Origin: Oscillospiraceae bacterium
GTDB lineage: Bacteria; Bacillota; Clostridia; Oscillospirales; Acutalibacteraceae
Length of the DNA: 64,000 bases
NCBI GenBank assembly: GCA_015066175.1
Contig: SVOW01000001.1
Span: 248,001 to 312,000 of the forward strand
Direction: 5' to 3'
The notes under the pieces are model-generated. The model had not been told where the DNA came from. It made no database searches and worked only from the letters and a program-made list of their open reading frames with translations. The translations under genes were made by a program, and so were the position numbers. Of this stretch, positions 36,022 to 44,244 are shown piece after piece; the first letter of the stretch is position 1, and every line of letters starts with the position of its first letter.

Positions 36022-36840
36022 TTATTTATCTTTTTCCTTTTTCTTGTCGCCCCTTGCCTGCATAAAATTGATGAGCATAAGAAGCACAAGCATCACAAAG
36101 AAAATTAAAGTTGAAAGTGCGTACATATCAGGCTTAACTCTCTTTTTGGTCATTGAGAAAAGCTTGATGGGAAGTGTCTGCCATTCAGGTCCGCTGACAA
36201 AATAACTGATTACAAAATCGTCAAGTGACAGCGTGAATGCCATAATAAAGCCTGTTAATATGCCGGGCATTATTGAGGGCAGAACAACTTTGAAAAATGA
36301 TTTTACAGGTGTGCAACCCAAATCCATTGCTGCCTCCGAAAGATTGTGGTCCATCTGACGTAATTTAGGCAGAACAGATAAAATAACGTAAGGCAACACA
36401 AATGTTATATGAGCAATAATAAGTGTGTGAAGACCTAATACGCTTTTCATTCCAAGCAATTTTGCACCAAAAACAAAAAGAAGTAAAAGAGAAATACCTG
36501 TAACAATTTCAGGGTTCATCATGGGAATGTTTGTGGTGTTCATAATTGCTGAACGGAGATATTTGCTTTTCATTTTGTCAATGCCTACAGCGGCAGCAGT
36601 GCCAAGCACCGTTGCACACACAGAAGACACAACCGCTATGAGAAGCGTGTTTTTTACAGCATTTATGGTATCGGCATCACGCATAAGCTCACCATACCAT
36701 TTAAGCGAAAAGCCGGTCATAACCGATGTGCTTGTGGAAGCATTGAAAGAAAAAATTATAAGCACTAAAATAGGCGCATAAAGGAAGAAATACACAAGTG
36801 CAAGGTAAATCTTTGAAGAAATATTCATTTTCGTACTCAT
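36022..36840 (-). CDS. potC: Spermidine/putrescine ABC transporter permease PotC
   Basis: Membrane permease, 272 aa, six helices, with the EAA loop seen as LSEAAMDLGCTPVKSFFKVVLPSIMPGIL. It overlaps potB by ATGA, showing coupled translation. Its C-terminal tail is Lys/Asp rich. Confidence 0.94.
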   Translation of the reverse strand: MSTKMNISSKIYLALVYFFLYAPILVLIIFSFNASTSTSVMTGFSLKWYGELMRDADTINAVKNTLLIAVVSSVCATVLGTAAAVGIDKMKSKYLRSAIMNTTNIPMMNPEIVTGISLLLLFVFGAKLLGMKSVLGLHTLIIAHITFVLPYVILSVLPKLRQMDHNLSEAAMDLGCTPVKSFFKVVLPSIMPGILTGFIMAFTLSLDDFVISYFVSGPEWQTLPIKLFSMTKKRVKPDMYALSTLIFFVMLVLLMLINFMQARGDKKKEKDK

Positions 36841-37670
36841 GGCATAAGACCTCCTGAACTTTCTTCCTCATCACCTGAGAAGTGATTCATTACAGCCATA
36901 CAGATAAGTATAAGCACCATAAGAACAAGTGATAACGATGCTCCCAGGTTGAAGTTATTTGAGGTTACAAACTGACCTTCAATAATTTCACCTACAAGGG
37001 CAAAATTTCCTCCGCCTAATTTCTGCGAAATATAGAATGTGCTTACTGACGGCACGAAAACCATTGTAATTCCCGAAAGAATGCCTGAACGGCTTAAGGG
37101 GAGAATTACTTTTGTAAGAACAGTAATTTTATCTGCTCCCAGGTCGTGGGCTGCTTCAACGAGCTTATTATCAAGCTTTGTAAGCACAGAATAAATCGGC
37201 AGAATCATAAAAGGCAGGAAATCATATACCATACCTAACACAACTGCACCTGAAGTGTTTATCATCTGAATCGGGTCGAAACCGAATTTTTGTAAAAGTG
37301 TATTTATGATACCTGTATTTTCAATCAAAGACATAATTGAATATGTTCTTACAATAAGGCTTGTCCACATAGGAAGCATAACAAGCATTATCATTGTGCT
37401 CTGCACTCTTGCCTTTGAACGGGCAATGAAATATGCCGTCGGGTAAGCGATAACAAGGCAGATAAGTGTGGCAACAATTCCGTACCATATTGAATTGAGG
37501 AAAACCTCCTGATAACCCGCAAGAGCTTTGATATTCTCAAAAGTAAAACTGCCGTCTGCATTTGTAAAGGAATAGTAAGCAACCATTAAAAGCGGTGCAA
37601 TAATGAACAACACAGACCAGACAATGTGAGGAGAAGCAAGAAGCTTTGCGGAAAGAGTTTTCTTTTCCAT
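36837..37670 (-). CDS. potB: Spermidine/putrescine ABC transporter permease PotB
   Basis: Second membrane permease, 277 aa, six helices, EAA loop LVEAAHDLGADKITVLTKVILPLSRSGIL. I use the ATG at 37670 with GGGGAGG upstream; a longer frame overlaps potA and has no RBS. 16 bp separate it from potA. Confidence 0.94.
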   Translation of the reverse strand: MEKKTLSAKLLASPHIVWSVLFIIAPLLMVAYYSFTNADGSFTFENIKALAGYQEVFLNSIWYGIVATLICLVIAYPTAYFIARSKARVQSTMIMLVMLPMWTSLIVRTYSIMSLIENTGIINTLLQKFGFDPIQMINTSGAVVLGMVYDFLPFMILPIYSVLTKLDNKLVEAAHDLGADKITVLTKVILPLSRSGILSGITMVFVPSVSTFYISQKLGGGNFALVGEIIEGQFVTSNNFNLGASLSLVLMVLILICMAVMNHFSGDEEESSGGLMP

Positions 37671-37686
37671 AGCATTACCTCCCCGC

Positions 37687-38805
37687 TTATTCTTCCTCTT
37701 CGATATCTGAAAGATGGTCAATTTCGTCACTGAATGAGCTGTAATCGCCGAATTTGCCTGAGTAAATTGATTTTTTCATAATGTGAATTGAATCAGGCTC
37801 AATTACAAGGCCGATTTCATCGCCGACCTTCTGCTCGTGAATTGATTGAATCATCCATTTGAAACCGCGGATATCAACAATGATTTCATAATGAACGCCT
37901 TTGAATGTAACTGAAGTAACTGTGCCTGAAATCATACCTTTTTCAGGTGCTGTAACAACAATATCTTCAGGGCGGATAACAACGTCAACTGCTTCGCCTG
38001 TGCCGAAGCCTTTATCAAGGCACTGGAAAGTGTGACCTGAAAATCTTGCACGGAAATCTTCTTTCATAACGCCGTCAAGGATATTACTTTCGCCTATGAA
38101 GTCTGCAACAAAGGCATTTTTCGGCTCGTTATAAATATCCTGAGGAGTGCCGATCTGCTGAATAACACCGTTATCCATAACAACAACAGTGTCTGACATT
38201 GAAAGTGCTTCTTCCTGGTCATGAGTAACGAAAATAAAAGTAATACCAAGTTTCTGCTGAATATTTTTAAGTTCAACCTGCATATCTTTTCTGAGTTTTA
38301 AATCAAGCGCTGCAAGAGGTTCGTCAAGAAGGAGAACTTTCGGATCGTTTGCAAGAGCGCGTGCAATGGCAACACGTTGCTGCTGACCGCCTGAAAGAGA
38401 ATCGATATTTCTCTTTGAGAAGCCTTTGAGATTCACAAGTTCAAGCATTTCTGCAACGCGTTCTTTAATTTCCTTTTCCGACTTCTTTTTAAGCCTTAAA
38501 CCGAAGGCAATGTTTTCAAAAACATTAAGGTGCGGGAAAAGCGCATATTTCTGAAAAATTGTATTAACCTGTCTTTTATATGGCGGTAAATCGTTGATTC
38601 TTTTACCATTAAAAATAACATCACCGCAATCAGGCTGTGTAAAACCTGCAATGACTCTGAGAGTAGTAGTCTTGCCACAACCTGAAGGACCAAGTAATGT
38701 TATGAATTCTTTATCTCTTATGTAGAGACTGATATTATCAAGTATTTTGTTTTCGCCGAAGGAAACGTCGATATTTTTAAGGTCAATAATGATATCTTTT
38801 TCCAA
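37687..38805 (-). CDS. potA: Spermidine/putrescine ABC transporter ATPase PotA
   Basis: Cytoplasmic ATPase of the polyamine importer, 372 aa. Walker [12 protein letters not shown]-loop FQKYALFPH, signature LSGGQQQR, Walker [13 protein letters not shown], switch [11 protein letters not shown]-terminal TOBE/OB regulatory domain starts near residue 235. The start codon is TTG (38805) with AAGGGGG 8 bases upstream. First gene of potABCD. Confidence 0.95.
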   Translation of the reverse strand: MEKDIIIDLKNIDVSFGENKILDNISLYIRDKEFITLLGPSGCGKTTTLRVIAGFTQPDCGDVIFNGKRINDLPPYKRQVNTIFQKYALFPHLNVFENIAFGLRLKKKSEKEIKERVAEMLELVNLKGFSKRNIDSLSGGQQQRVAIARALANDPKVLLLDEPLAALDLKLRKDMQVELKNIQQKLGITFIFVTHDQEEALSMSDTVVVMDNGVIQQIGTPQDIYNEPKNAFVADFIGESNILDGVMKEDFRARFSGHTFQCLDKGFGTGEAVDVVIRPEDIVVTAPEKGMISGTVTSVTFKGVHYEIIVDIRGFKWMIQSIHEQKVGDEIGLVIEPDSIHIMKKSIYSGKFGDYSSFSDEIDHLSDIEEEE

Positions 38806-38845
38806 TTATACAGCCCCCTTAAAATTCGCCTGATATGATAGATAT

Positions 38846-38874
38846 AATATAATGCCAAATCCGCGAAAAGTCAA
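38846..38874 (-). promoter_or_regulatory. potABCD promoter
   Basis: Leftward TTGACT, 17-bp spacer, TATATT, with a short leader before the TTG start. Confidence 0.7.
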
Positions 38875-38941
38875 CACTTTTTTGCAAAAATTTCACATAA
38901 AATCGTGCTTTTTTCAATCAAAAATTTGAAACACTCTGTTT

Positions 38942-38977
38942 TGCTCGCGGATGCTCGTTTTTTCTCGCAAATGCTCT
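38942..38977. repeat. Direct repeat between potA and the fucosidase gene
   Basis: Two copies of CTCGC(G/A)(G/A)ATGCTC about 22 bp apart lie in the divergent intergenic region, between the two promoters. This could be a regulator site; no known motif is recognised. Confidence 0.5.
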
Positions 38978-38999
38978 CTTTTTTTAATTTACAAAAAAC

Positions 39000-39028
39000 T
39001 TGAATTCATCTGCGAAATCTGATATTAT
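39000..39028 (+). promoter_or_regulatory. Promoter of the GH29 gene
   Basis: TTGAAT, 17-bp spacer, TATTAT. Confidence 0.6.
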
Positions 39029-39070
39029 TTATGTGTTAAATTTTGCATTGCAGAAAGTAGTTGAAAGCAG

Positions 39071-40081
39071 ATGAACAACAGAGAATGGTTTAAAGAAGCA
39101 AAATACGGTATGATGGCTCATTGGGGATTATATTCAATCCTCGGCGGTGAATACAAAGGCAGACGTGTGCTTGATTATGCCGAATGGATTCAGAGTTATA
39201 TGGCTATACCCAACGCTGAATATGAAAAATATGCAAAAATCTTCAACCCCATTTATTTTAATGCTGAAGAATGGATTAAGCTTGCCAAAGACTGCGGTAT
39301 GAAATACTTCGTTTTCACTTCAAAGCATCACGATGGTTTTGCAATGTTCAAAAGCGAGGTTGACAAATTCAACATTGTTGACGCAACGCCTTTCGGCAGA
39401 GATGTTGTTGCGGAGCTTGGCGAAGCCTGCTACAAACACGGACTTAAATTCGGCCTTTACTATTCCCAGGAGCTTGACTGGCACCATTTCCACGGCGGCG
39501 GATATGACAATTTTGCAGGTTGCTCAGGTGTTTCATGGGATAACAGTTGGGATTTCCCTGAAAGAGAAAAGAAAGATTTTTCAATCTGTTTTGAAGAAAA
39601 AATCAAGCCGCAGGTCAAGGAAATTCTTACAAAATACGGTGATTTGTGTTTAATCTGGTTTGATGTGCCTCACACAATCACAAAAGAGCAGAGCCTTGAA
39701 CTGAACCAACTTGTGAAAACATATCAGCCTGATTGCCTTATAAATTCAAGAATCGGCAACGGTGCTTATGACTATGTTTCACTTGGAGATAACGAATACC
39801 CCACAGAATTCAAAGAAACTGAAAATTCTGACCCTAACAGCCTTGACGGATTCAAATATTCACCTTACGGTCTTTATGAAACTGCAGGCACACTCAATTC
39901 AAGCTGGGGATATAAATATTACGACCAGAATTGGATAACTGCAGAAGAAATTGCAGAAAGGAAAGAAAGGCTCAATTCTCTTGGCGTGAATTATCTTCTC
40001 AACATCGGACCTGACCATCTTGGCAGAATCCCCTCTTTTTCAGTTGAAGCACTGAAAAAATCAGTTGAAATCATTAAATAG
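39071..40081 (+). CDS. GH29 alpha-L-fucosidase
   Basis: Cytoplasmic retaining alpha-L-fucosidase-like enzyme, 336 aa, catalytic TIM barrel only. GH29 motifs: KYGMMAHWGLYS, FNAEEWIKLAKDCGMKYFVFTSKHHDGFAMF, FGLYYSQELDW, and the nucleophile region LIWFDVP with Asp198. GH29 often has a C-terminal beta-sandwich; here the protein stops after the barrel (NYLLNIGPDHLGRIP), so it is a short form. There is no signal peptide, so it should act on imported fucosides. The RBS is weak. Alone on the + strand beside repeat island 3. Confidence 0.92.
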   Translation: MNNREWFKEAKYGMMAHWGLYSILGGEYKGRRVLDYAEWIQSYMAIPNAEYEKYAKIFNPIYFNAEEWIKLAKDCGMKYFVFTSKHHDGFAMFKSEVDKFNIVDATPFGRDVVAELGEACYKHGLKFGLYYSQELDWHHFHGGGYDNFAGCSGVSWDNSWDFPEREKKDFSICFEEKIKPQVKEILTKYGDLCLIWFDVPHTITKEQSLELNQLVKTYQPDCLINSRIGNGAYDYVSLGDNEYPTEFKETENSDPNSLDGFKYSPYGLYETAGTLNSSWGYKYYDQNWITAEEIAERKERLNSLGVNYLLNIGPDHLGRIPSFSVEALKKSVEIIK

Positions 40082-40095
40082 AAAAAACGTAAATT

Positions 40096-40832
40096 AAATT
40101 ATAATTTGTTGTCACAAATTATAATTAGTGATATTTTGCTACGCAAAGTGATATTGCATTGCAGTGATATATCGCTTACGCGATGTGATATATTTCCTGA
40201 CGGAAATGTTTCGGGTCTGCGACGCAGTCATATAACGATAAATTATAATTTATCGGGATGTTCAATTTAGTATTGTAGGGCTCGGCGTCCCCGACGAGCC
40301 TTGTAAAAATAATATATAAAACCAACGGCAACAACGTAGGGGAGCCGTTTCGGCTCCCGCGAAATTTCATCATAGTTCATGGCGGGACGGGAGACCCGTC
40401 CCCTACGATACAGCCGCAAATATACGGATAAATTATAATTTAGCGTTTAATTAATTTTAACATCAGGCTTCCCCCGGTGGGGGAAGCTGTCACCGAAGGG
40501 TGACTGATGAGGCGTAAGGCTTGATTTTTTTGTTTTTCTCCTCATCCACCGCTTACGCGGTCCCCCTTCTCCCACAGGAGAAGGCTATTTGAAAATCCCA
40601 ATCGCCTGATAAATTATAATTCATCTGTATATTTTAATATTATTCCGTAGGGGTCGATGCCTACATCGACCCGTCAGATTTTGTGTGAATTTATTCGGGC
40701 GGATGTGGGCATCCGCCCCTACGATGCTGATTTTAATACCTCGCTAAATTATAATTTGAAAAACCAGATATGGGCATCGTGCTTGCAAATCATTATAAAA
40801 CCAACATCAGTGATAGCTGAAAATTATAATTT
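40096..40832. repeat. Compound repeat island 3 (seven palindromes, six segments)
   Basis: AAATTATAATTT-type palindromes lie at 40096-40107, 40116-40127 (last base A), 40240-40251, 40430-40441, 40611-40622 (last base C), 40746-40757 and 40821-40832. Between them are, in order, a short 8-bp gap, an array of mini-hairpins, a cassette of three GC-rich hairpins bounded by TAGGG/CCCCTAC, a two-hairpin cassette (CTTCCCCC...GATGAGG and CCTCATCC...GAGAAGGC), a second copy of C2, and C1 inverted. No gene is supported in this 840-bp stretch. Confidence 0.92.
40127..40236 (+). repeat. Array of mini-hairpins joined by GTGATAT
   Basis: Four tandem units each start with GTGATAT followed by a small hairpin of different sequence: TTTGC-TAC-GCAAA, TGCATTGCA, ATCGC-TTA-CGCGAT and ATTTCC-TGA-CGGAAAT. 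A fifth hairpin, CTGC-GA-CGCAG, precedes TCATATAAC. The spacer word is kept while the stems vary. Confidence 0.8.
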
Positions 40833-40834
40833 AA

Positions 40835-40880
40835 TAAAATGCATCGGAGGTTTTGAATTTAAACTTCTGATGCATTTAAC
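40835..40880 (-). terminator. Terminator after the DUF6056-like gene
   Basis: An AAATGCATC(A/G)GA(A/G)G hairpin with T-rich trailing sequence on the minus strand. Confidence 0.65.
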
Positions 40881-40925
40881 TTTATTTCGGATGATATGCT
40901 TATATGTTTTTTACTACCCTTTTTA

Positions 40926-42353
40926 TCAGAATTCAAACTTTGTATCTTCGGGCAGATTGTTGTGTTCGCAGAATCTTCTTGCAACAAGATGATGCCATTC
41001 TTCATCAGGTGCGTGAAGCATAAAGCCGAGAGTTGTTTTTTCAAGCTGAACAACTTTCTTGCCTTCTTCCACCTGAGCGCGTGCTGTTTCGACTTTTTTC
41101 CAGCAGGAAAATGAAATTATTGAATAGCACACAAGGTCGAGAATAAAAACAGCCACGCCTGCTGTTTTTATTGCTTTTGAAACTTTTTTGCCATCGTTAA
41201 AATCGTGCAAAGTGCCCGCAATCATTATCATAAAAAGGTTTGCAGGCAGAAAACAGCGCGAACCTACAGGACCGATTATGCAGAACGGCAGGCTTGTGAT
41301 TGCTATCATCACAAGGTATTTTCCCACCTGAAGTTTTGTTTTCTTGTCGAAATAAAGAAAAATCATTAACGCTATGGGCAGGAATATGAAGAAACAAGCA
41401 AAACCAAGATAGATTTTCACTTCTTCAATCAACTGGTATTTCGGAAATTCAAGTGCAGTTACAACGCCGAAAGCAACGGCTGTCAGCAAAGAAATGATAT
41501 TGACTGCAGTTACAATTTTTTTGTTTTTAGAGTTGCTTTTTTTCATTTTTGCAATGCAGATTATAAACAACACAATCATAACCGGGAAGCATCCGATAAG
41601 CACATTTGAAAAAACTTTTGAAAACAGATTTTCAATAGGTCTGAGCAAAGAGCCAAACAACGATTCATCTTTTACAGAAAAAGACTGATAATTATGTTTA
41701 CCGCTTACAATGCTTCCGTAAACGCTGTTTGTAAACATTATTACAGCGCCCGCTATGCAGGAAATGAAATAAATTATGCTTGCAAAATCTGCTTTTTTAT
41801 TTTTCACTGCAAAATAAAAAATTGCAAAAGCAGACATAATCAGCGTGAAAAGAGTGTATGTTTCCATAAACAACTGCCCTGCCACACCCAAAACAACAAG
41901 CAGAATTATATGAAGAAAATTCTTTTTCTCTTTGTAAAAAATAATATAAAGGCAAACCATTATCAGCATTGCTGAAAGGCAATAGTTTGCAAAGCCTGCT
42001 GTCCATACAACACCCTGAATGAGCATCATTGACGGAAACAGCAGAAGCATTCCCGAAAGACTGATATAATCTTTGCTGTTATTTCCGCTGAATTTTTCGA
42101 TAAGATAAAGAATCGTGGTAAGTGTAAAGCCTTTCACAAAAGGTCTTACAAAATCAAGCCTTGTGAGCACAATAGCGGAAATATTACCAAGATATCTGCC
42201 GTTATAATCTGCAAAACCGTTTTTGAGAAGATTGACTCCGTCGCTTGTAACCCATGTCAGGTCATCTCCCGAAAGCGGAAAAACAAACGCAAGCAACGAA
42301 ACAGCAATGAAATATATTATGTAGAATTTATTCTCTTTCAAAAGTTTTTTCAT
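40926..42353 (-). CDS. Multi-pass membrane protein, DUF6056-like
   Basis: A 475-aa protein with about ten to twelve membrane helices. The first loop has SGDDLTWVTSDG and the next NGRYLGN, resembling DUF6056 proteins and, more distantly, GT-C glycosyltransferases with an acidic motif in loop one. The soluble C-terminus (about 415-475) is acidic and has DEEWHHLVARRFCEHNNLP. It is likely involved in surface polysaccharide assembly or modification, but this is inference. It is 17 bp downstream of the GH71/99-like gene and shares its transcript. Confidence 0.65.
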   Translation of the reverse strand: MKKLLKENKFYIIYFIAVSLLAFVFPLSGDDLTWVTSDGVNLLKNGFADYNGRYLGNISAIVLTRLDFVRPFVKGFTLTTILYLIEKFSGNNSKDYISLSGMLLLFPSMMLIQGVVWTAGFANYCLSAMLIMVCLYIIFYKEKKNFLHIILLVVLGVAGQLFMETYTLFTLIMSAFAIFYFAVKNKKADFASIIYFISCIAGAVIMFTNSVYGSIVSGKHNYQSFSVKDESLFGSLLRPIENLFSKVFSNVLIGCFPVMIVLFIICIAKMKKSNSKNKKIVTAVNIISLLTAVAFGVVTALEFPKYQLIEEVKIYLGFACFFIFLPIALMIFLYFDKKTKLQVGKYLVMIAITSLPFCIIGPVGSRCFLPANLFMIMIAGTLHDFNDGKKVSKAIKTAGVAVFILDLVCYSIISFSCWKKVETARAQVEEGKKVVQLEKTTLGFMLHAPDEEWHHLVARRFCEHNNLPEDTKFEF

Positions 42354-42370
42354 TCAAGCACCGCCAAAAA

Positions 42371-44125
42371 TCAATAAACAAAATTAAGTCTTCCGTAAGG
42401 AGCAGCATCACCCTTTGTGTAGAAAGAATTCACATCACCTGCCACACAATTATCTGCCCATTTGAACAAAGTTTTCCCGTTAAAATCCACGTCTGTCTTT
42501 TTCACTTTCAGCATAAGCTTGTTTTCTTCAAAGCGAATCTGTGCCTGACCCGCTTCTTCAAAACCTGCTGAAGTGATTTTTTCAACTGTTGCAGCTCCGT
42601 TTTCAGGTGAAATTCTGTTTACAACAAATTTTTCGTTTATAAACAGATTCATCCAGTTTTCGTCAGTTGATGATGTGAGATTTTCTTCTGTTTCAACATA
42701 AAAATAAAGGTTTTCTTCATCTTCGGTAACTTTCATATTCACAATATCGTTTCTGCCGGAAGTGTCTGTAAGCTGATATACATTGCCGAAAGATGCTGCA
42801 TTTCTGCCAGCAGTGTCGTTTCTGTAATCTTTGTAAACAGCGGTGATTTTTTCGTTTTCCCACTGTGAAAAACTGCCGTCAATATCAATAGTTACCTGAT
42901 TTTTATTTTCAACACGAGAAGCTGAGCCTTTGAATTTTGTGATATAATCCACCATCTGAAGATAGTAGTTATCACCCATAATACCTGCTGACGGTTCAAC
43001 ATCGCGTGAGCAGTTTTCTGTGGCACAGTCAACGAAAATAACAGGTGCATTTTCGTTGGGAGATTGCCTTTGTGCCACCCATTCATTAAAGCCTGTTACA
43101 AAAATTATATCAGGGTTCATTTTAATTGCAAAATCCCATTGTTCTGCAAAATTATAGCCGTAAAGGAGTGCATTTTCTGATAAATCATTTTCACCGTCGT
43201 GCCATGAACGGGTGCGGTCATTTGCACCATACCATGCAGTTTTGCTGAAGCAAACAGAATCTGAGTGCTGTGCGACGGAAACATTCATTATTTTTGTTCC
43301 GTCGTTGTTATAAACTGACTGATATGTAAGTAAACGGTCAAATTCCATCCAGGGGAAACCGTCTTTTTTCTTATCTTCGTTGGGCCATTGATTTGCTTTT
43401 ATTCTGAAATAATTTTTAACTTCAGGTCTTAACTGAACATCGTTTTCATCGCCGATTATCATGGGCTTTCCATCAAGGCAAAACCACAGTTCATCAATCT
43501 TCGGATACCTGATTTTAAGCTCTGCATTGTTATAAATTTCATCATAAATTCTGTTCATCGCACTGCCTGAACCTGAGTTTGTGTAATAGGCAATCTGCGG
43601 CACATCCCAGCCCTCAAGATAATATTCATACCATACATCAATAAGTTTTTTTGCAGGTTCTGAATAAGTAAAGCCGTTTGTTGCATCAATCACAATAAAA
43701 TCAACATCTGCATCTGTGAGCATCTGCACGTGTTTTCTGTAAACCCATTCATCATCTGCAGAATAATAATCAAGAAGTGGTTTTCCCCAGAAATGAAATT
43801 CCTGCTGATTTCCTCCGCCTGCATTAATCCACGCTTCTTCTGAATCAACCGCATTGGGATTCTGCTTGATAATTTCTGATATATCGATAATTCTGTTGCT
43901 TCCGTGCTGGCTATGCCACAAAAAGTAAAAAACACCTACGAGTTTTTCGCTTTCTCCGTCAGCAGAAGTAACACCCCTGCCCAACGCATCAGTGCAGGAG
44001 AAAGAGCCGTTTATTTGTGCTGTTTCTGTTTTCACTTCGCCTGTGCCGGCAAGGTTGAAAATTGTCATAAAAGAAACAAGCAGAGATGTGATAATTTTTA
44101 TCCAGAACGCTTCGAATTTGCTCAT
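42371..44125 (-). CDS. Exported GH71/GH99-like protein with CBM9-like domain
   Basis: A 584-aa protein with an N-terminal signal or anchor helix. The main domain looks like a TIM barrel of the GH71/GH99 kind: LVGVFYFLWHSQHG, HVQMLTDADVDFIVIDATNG, KPMIIGDEND and FVTGFNEWVAQRQ are the positions where these families carry such motifs. The last 180 residues (from about 400, VTIDIDGSFSQWEN...) resemble a CBM9-like domain. If active it may cut alpha-mannan or alpha-glucan type chains. The family assignment is tentative. RBS AAAGGAT. First gene of an operon with the DUF6056-like protein. Confidence 0.6.
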   Translation of the reverse strand: MSKFEAFWIKIITSLLVSFMTIFNLAGTGEVKTETAQINGSFSCTDALGRGVTSADGESEKLVGVFYFLWHSQHGSNRIIDISEIIKQNPNAVDSEEAWINAGGGNQQEFHFWGKPLLDYYSADDEWVYRKHVQMLTDADVDFIVIDATNGFTYSEPAKKLIDVWYEYYLEGWDVPQIAYYTNSGSGSAMNRIYDEIYNNAELKIRYPKIDELWFCLDGKPMIIGDENDVQLRPEVKNYFRIKANQWPNEDKKKDGFPWMEFDRLLTYQSVYNNDGTKIMNVSVAQHSDSVCFSKTAWYGANDRTRSWHDGENDLSENALLYGYNFAEQWDFAIKMNPDIIFVTGFNEWVAQRQSPNENAPVIFVDCATENCSRDVEPSAGIMGDNYYLQMVDYITKFKGSASRVENKNQVTIDIDGSFSQWENEKITAVYKDYRNDTAGRNAASFGNVYQLTDTSGRNDIVNMKVTEDEENLYFYVETEENLTSSTDENWMNLFINEKFVVNRISPENGAATVEKITSAGFEEAGQAQIRFEENKLMLKVKKTDVDFNGKTLFKWADNCVAGDVNSFYTKGDAAPYGRLNFVY

Positions 44126-44152
44126 AAAGAAACATCCTTTGCTTTTTTATTC

Positions 44153-44181
44153 AGTATATCAATTAAGAGCTTTGTTGTCAA
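44153..44181 (-). promoter_or_regulatory. Promoter of the GH71/99-like operon
   Basis: Leftward TTGACA, 17-bp spacer, TATACT. It lies 12 bp from the divergent promoter at 44193. Confidence 0.7.
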
Positions 44182-44192
44182 CAAAAAACAGT

Positions 44193-44221
44193 TTGACACA
44201 ACGGCATCTTAAATGTATAAT
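44193..44221 (+). promoter_or_regulatory. Promoter of the beta-helix/acyltransferase operon
   Basis: Perfect TTGACA, 17-bp spacer, TATAAT. Confidence 0.8.
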
Positions 44222-44244
44222 ACACTTAAAAGGAGATGGTTTAA

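Noticed and set aside
40127-40236. Possible CRISPR array
   Set aside because: The units are only about 16-23 bp, the shared word is 7 bp and the spacers are self-complementary hairpins; no cas genes are present.
40657-40992. 111-aa open frame on the + strand
   Set aside because: It is made of repeat cassette C2, inverted C1 and the antisense end of the DUF6056-like gene.
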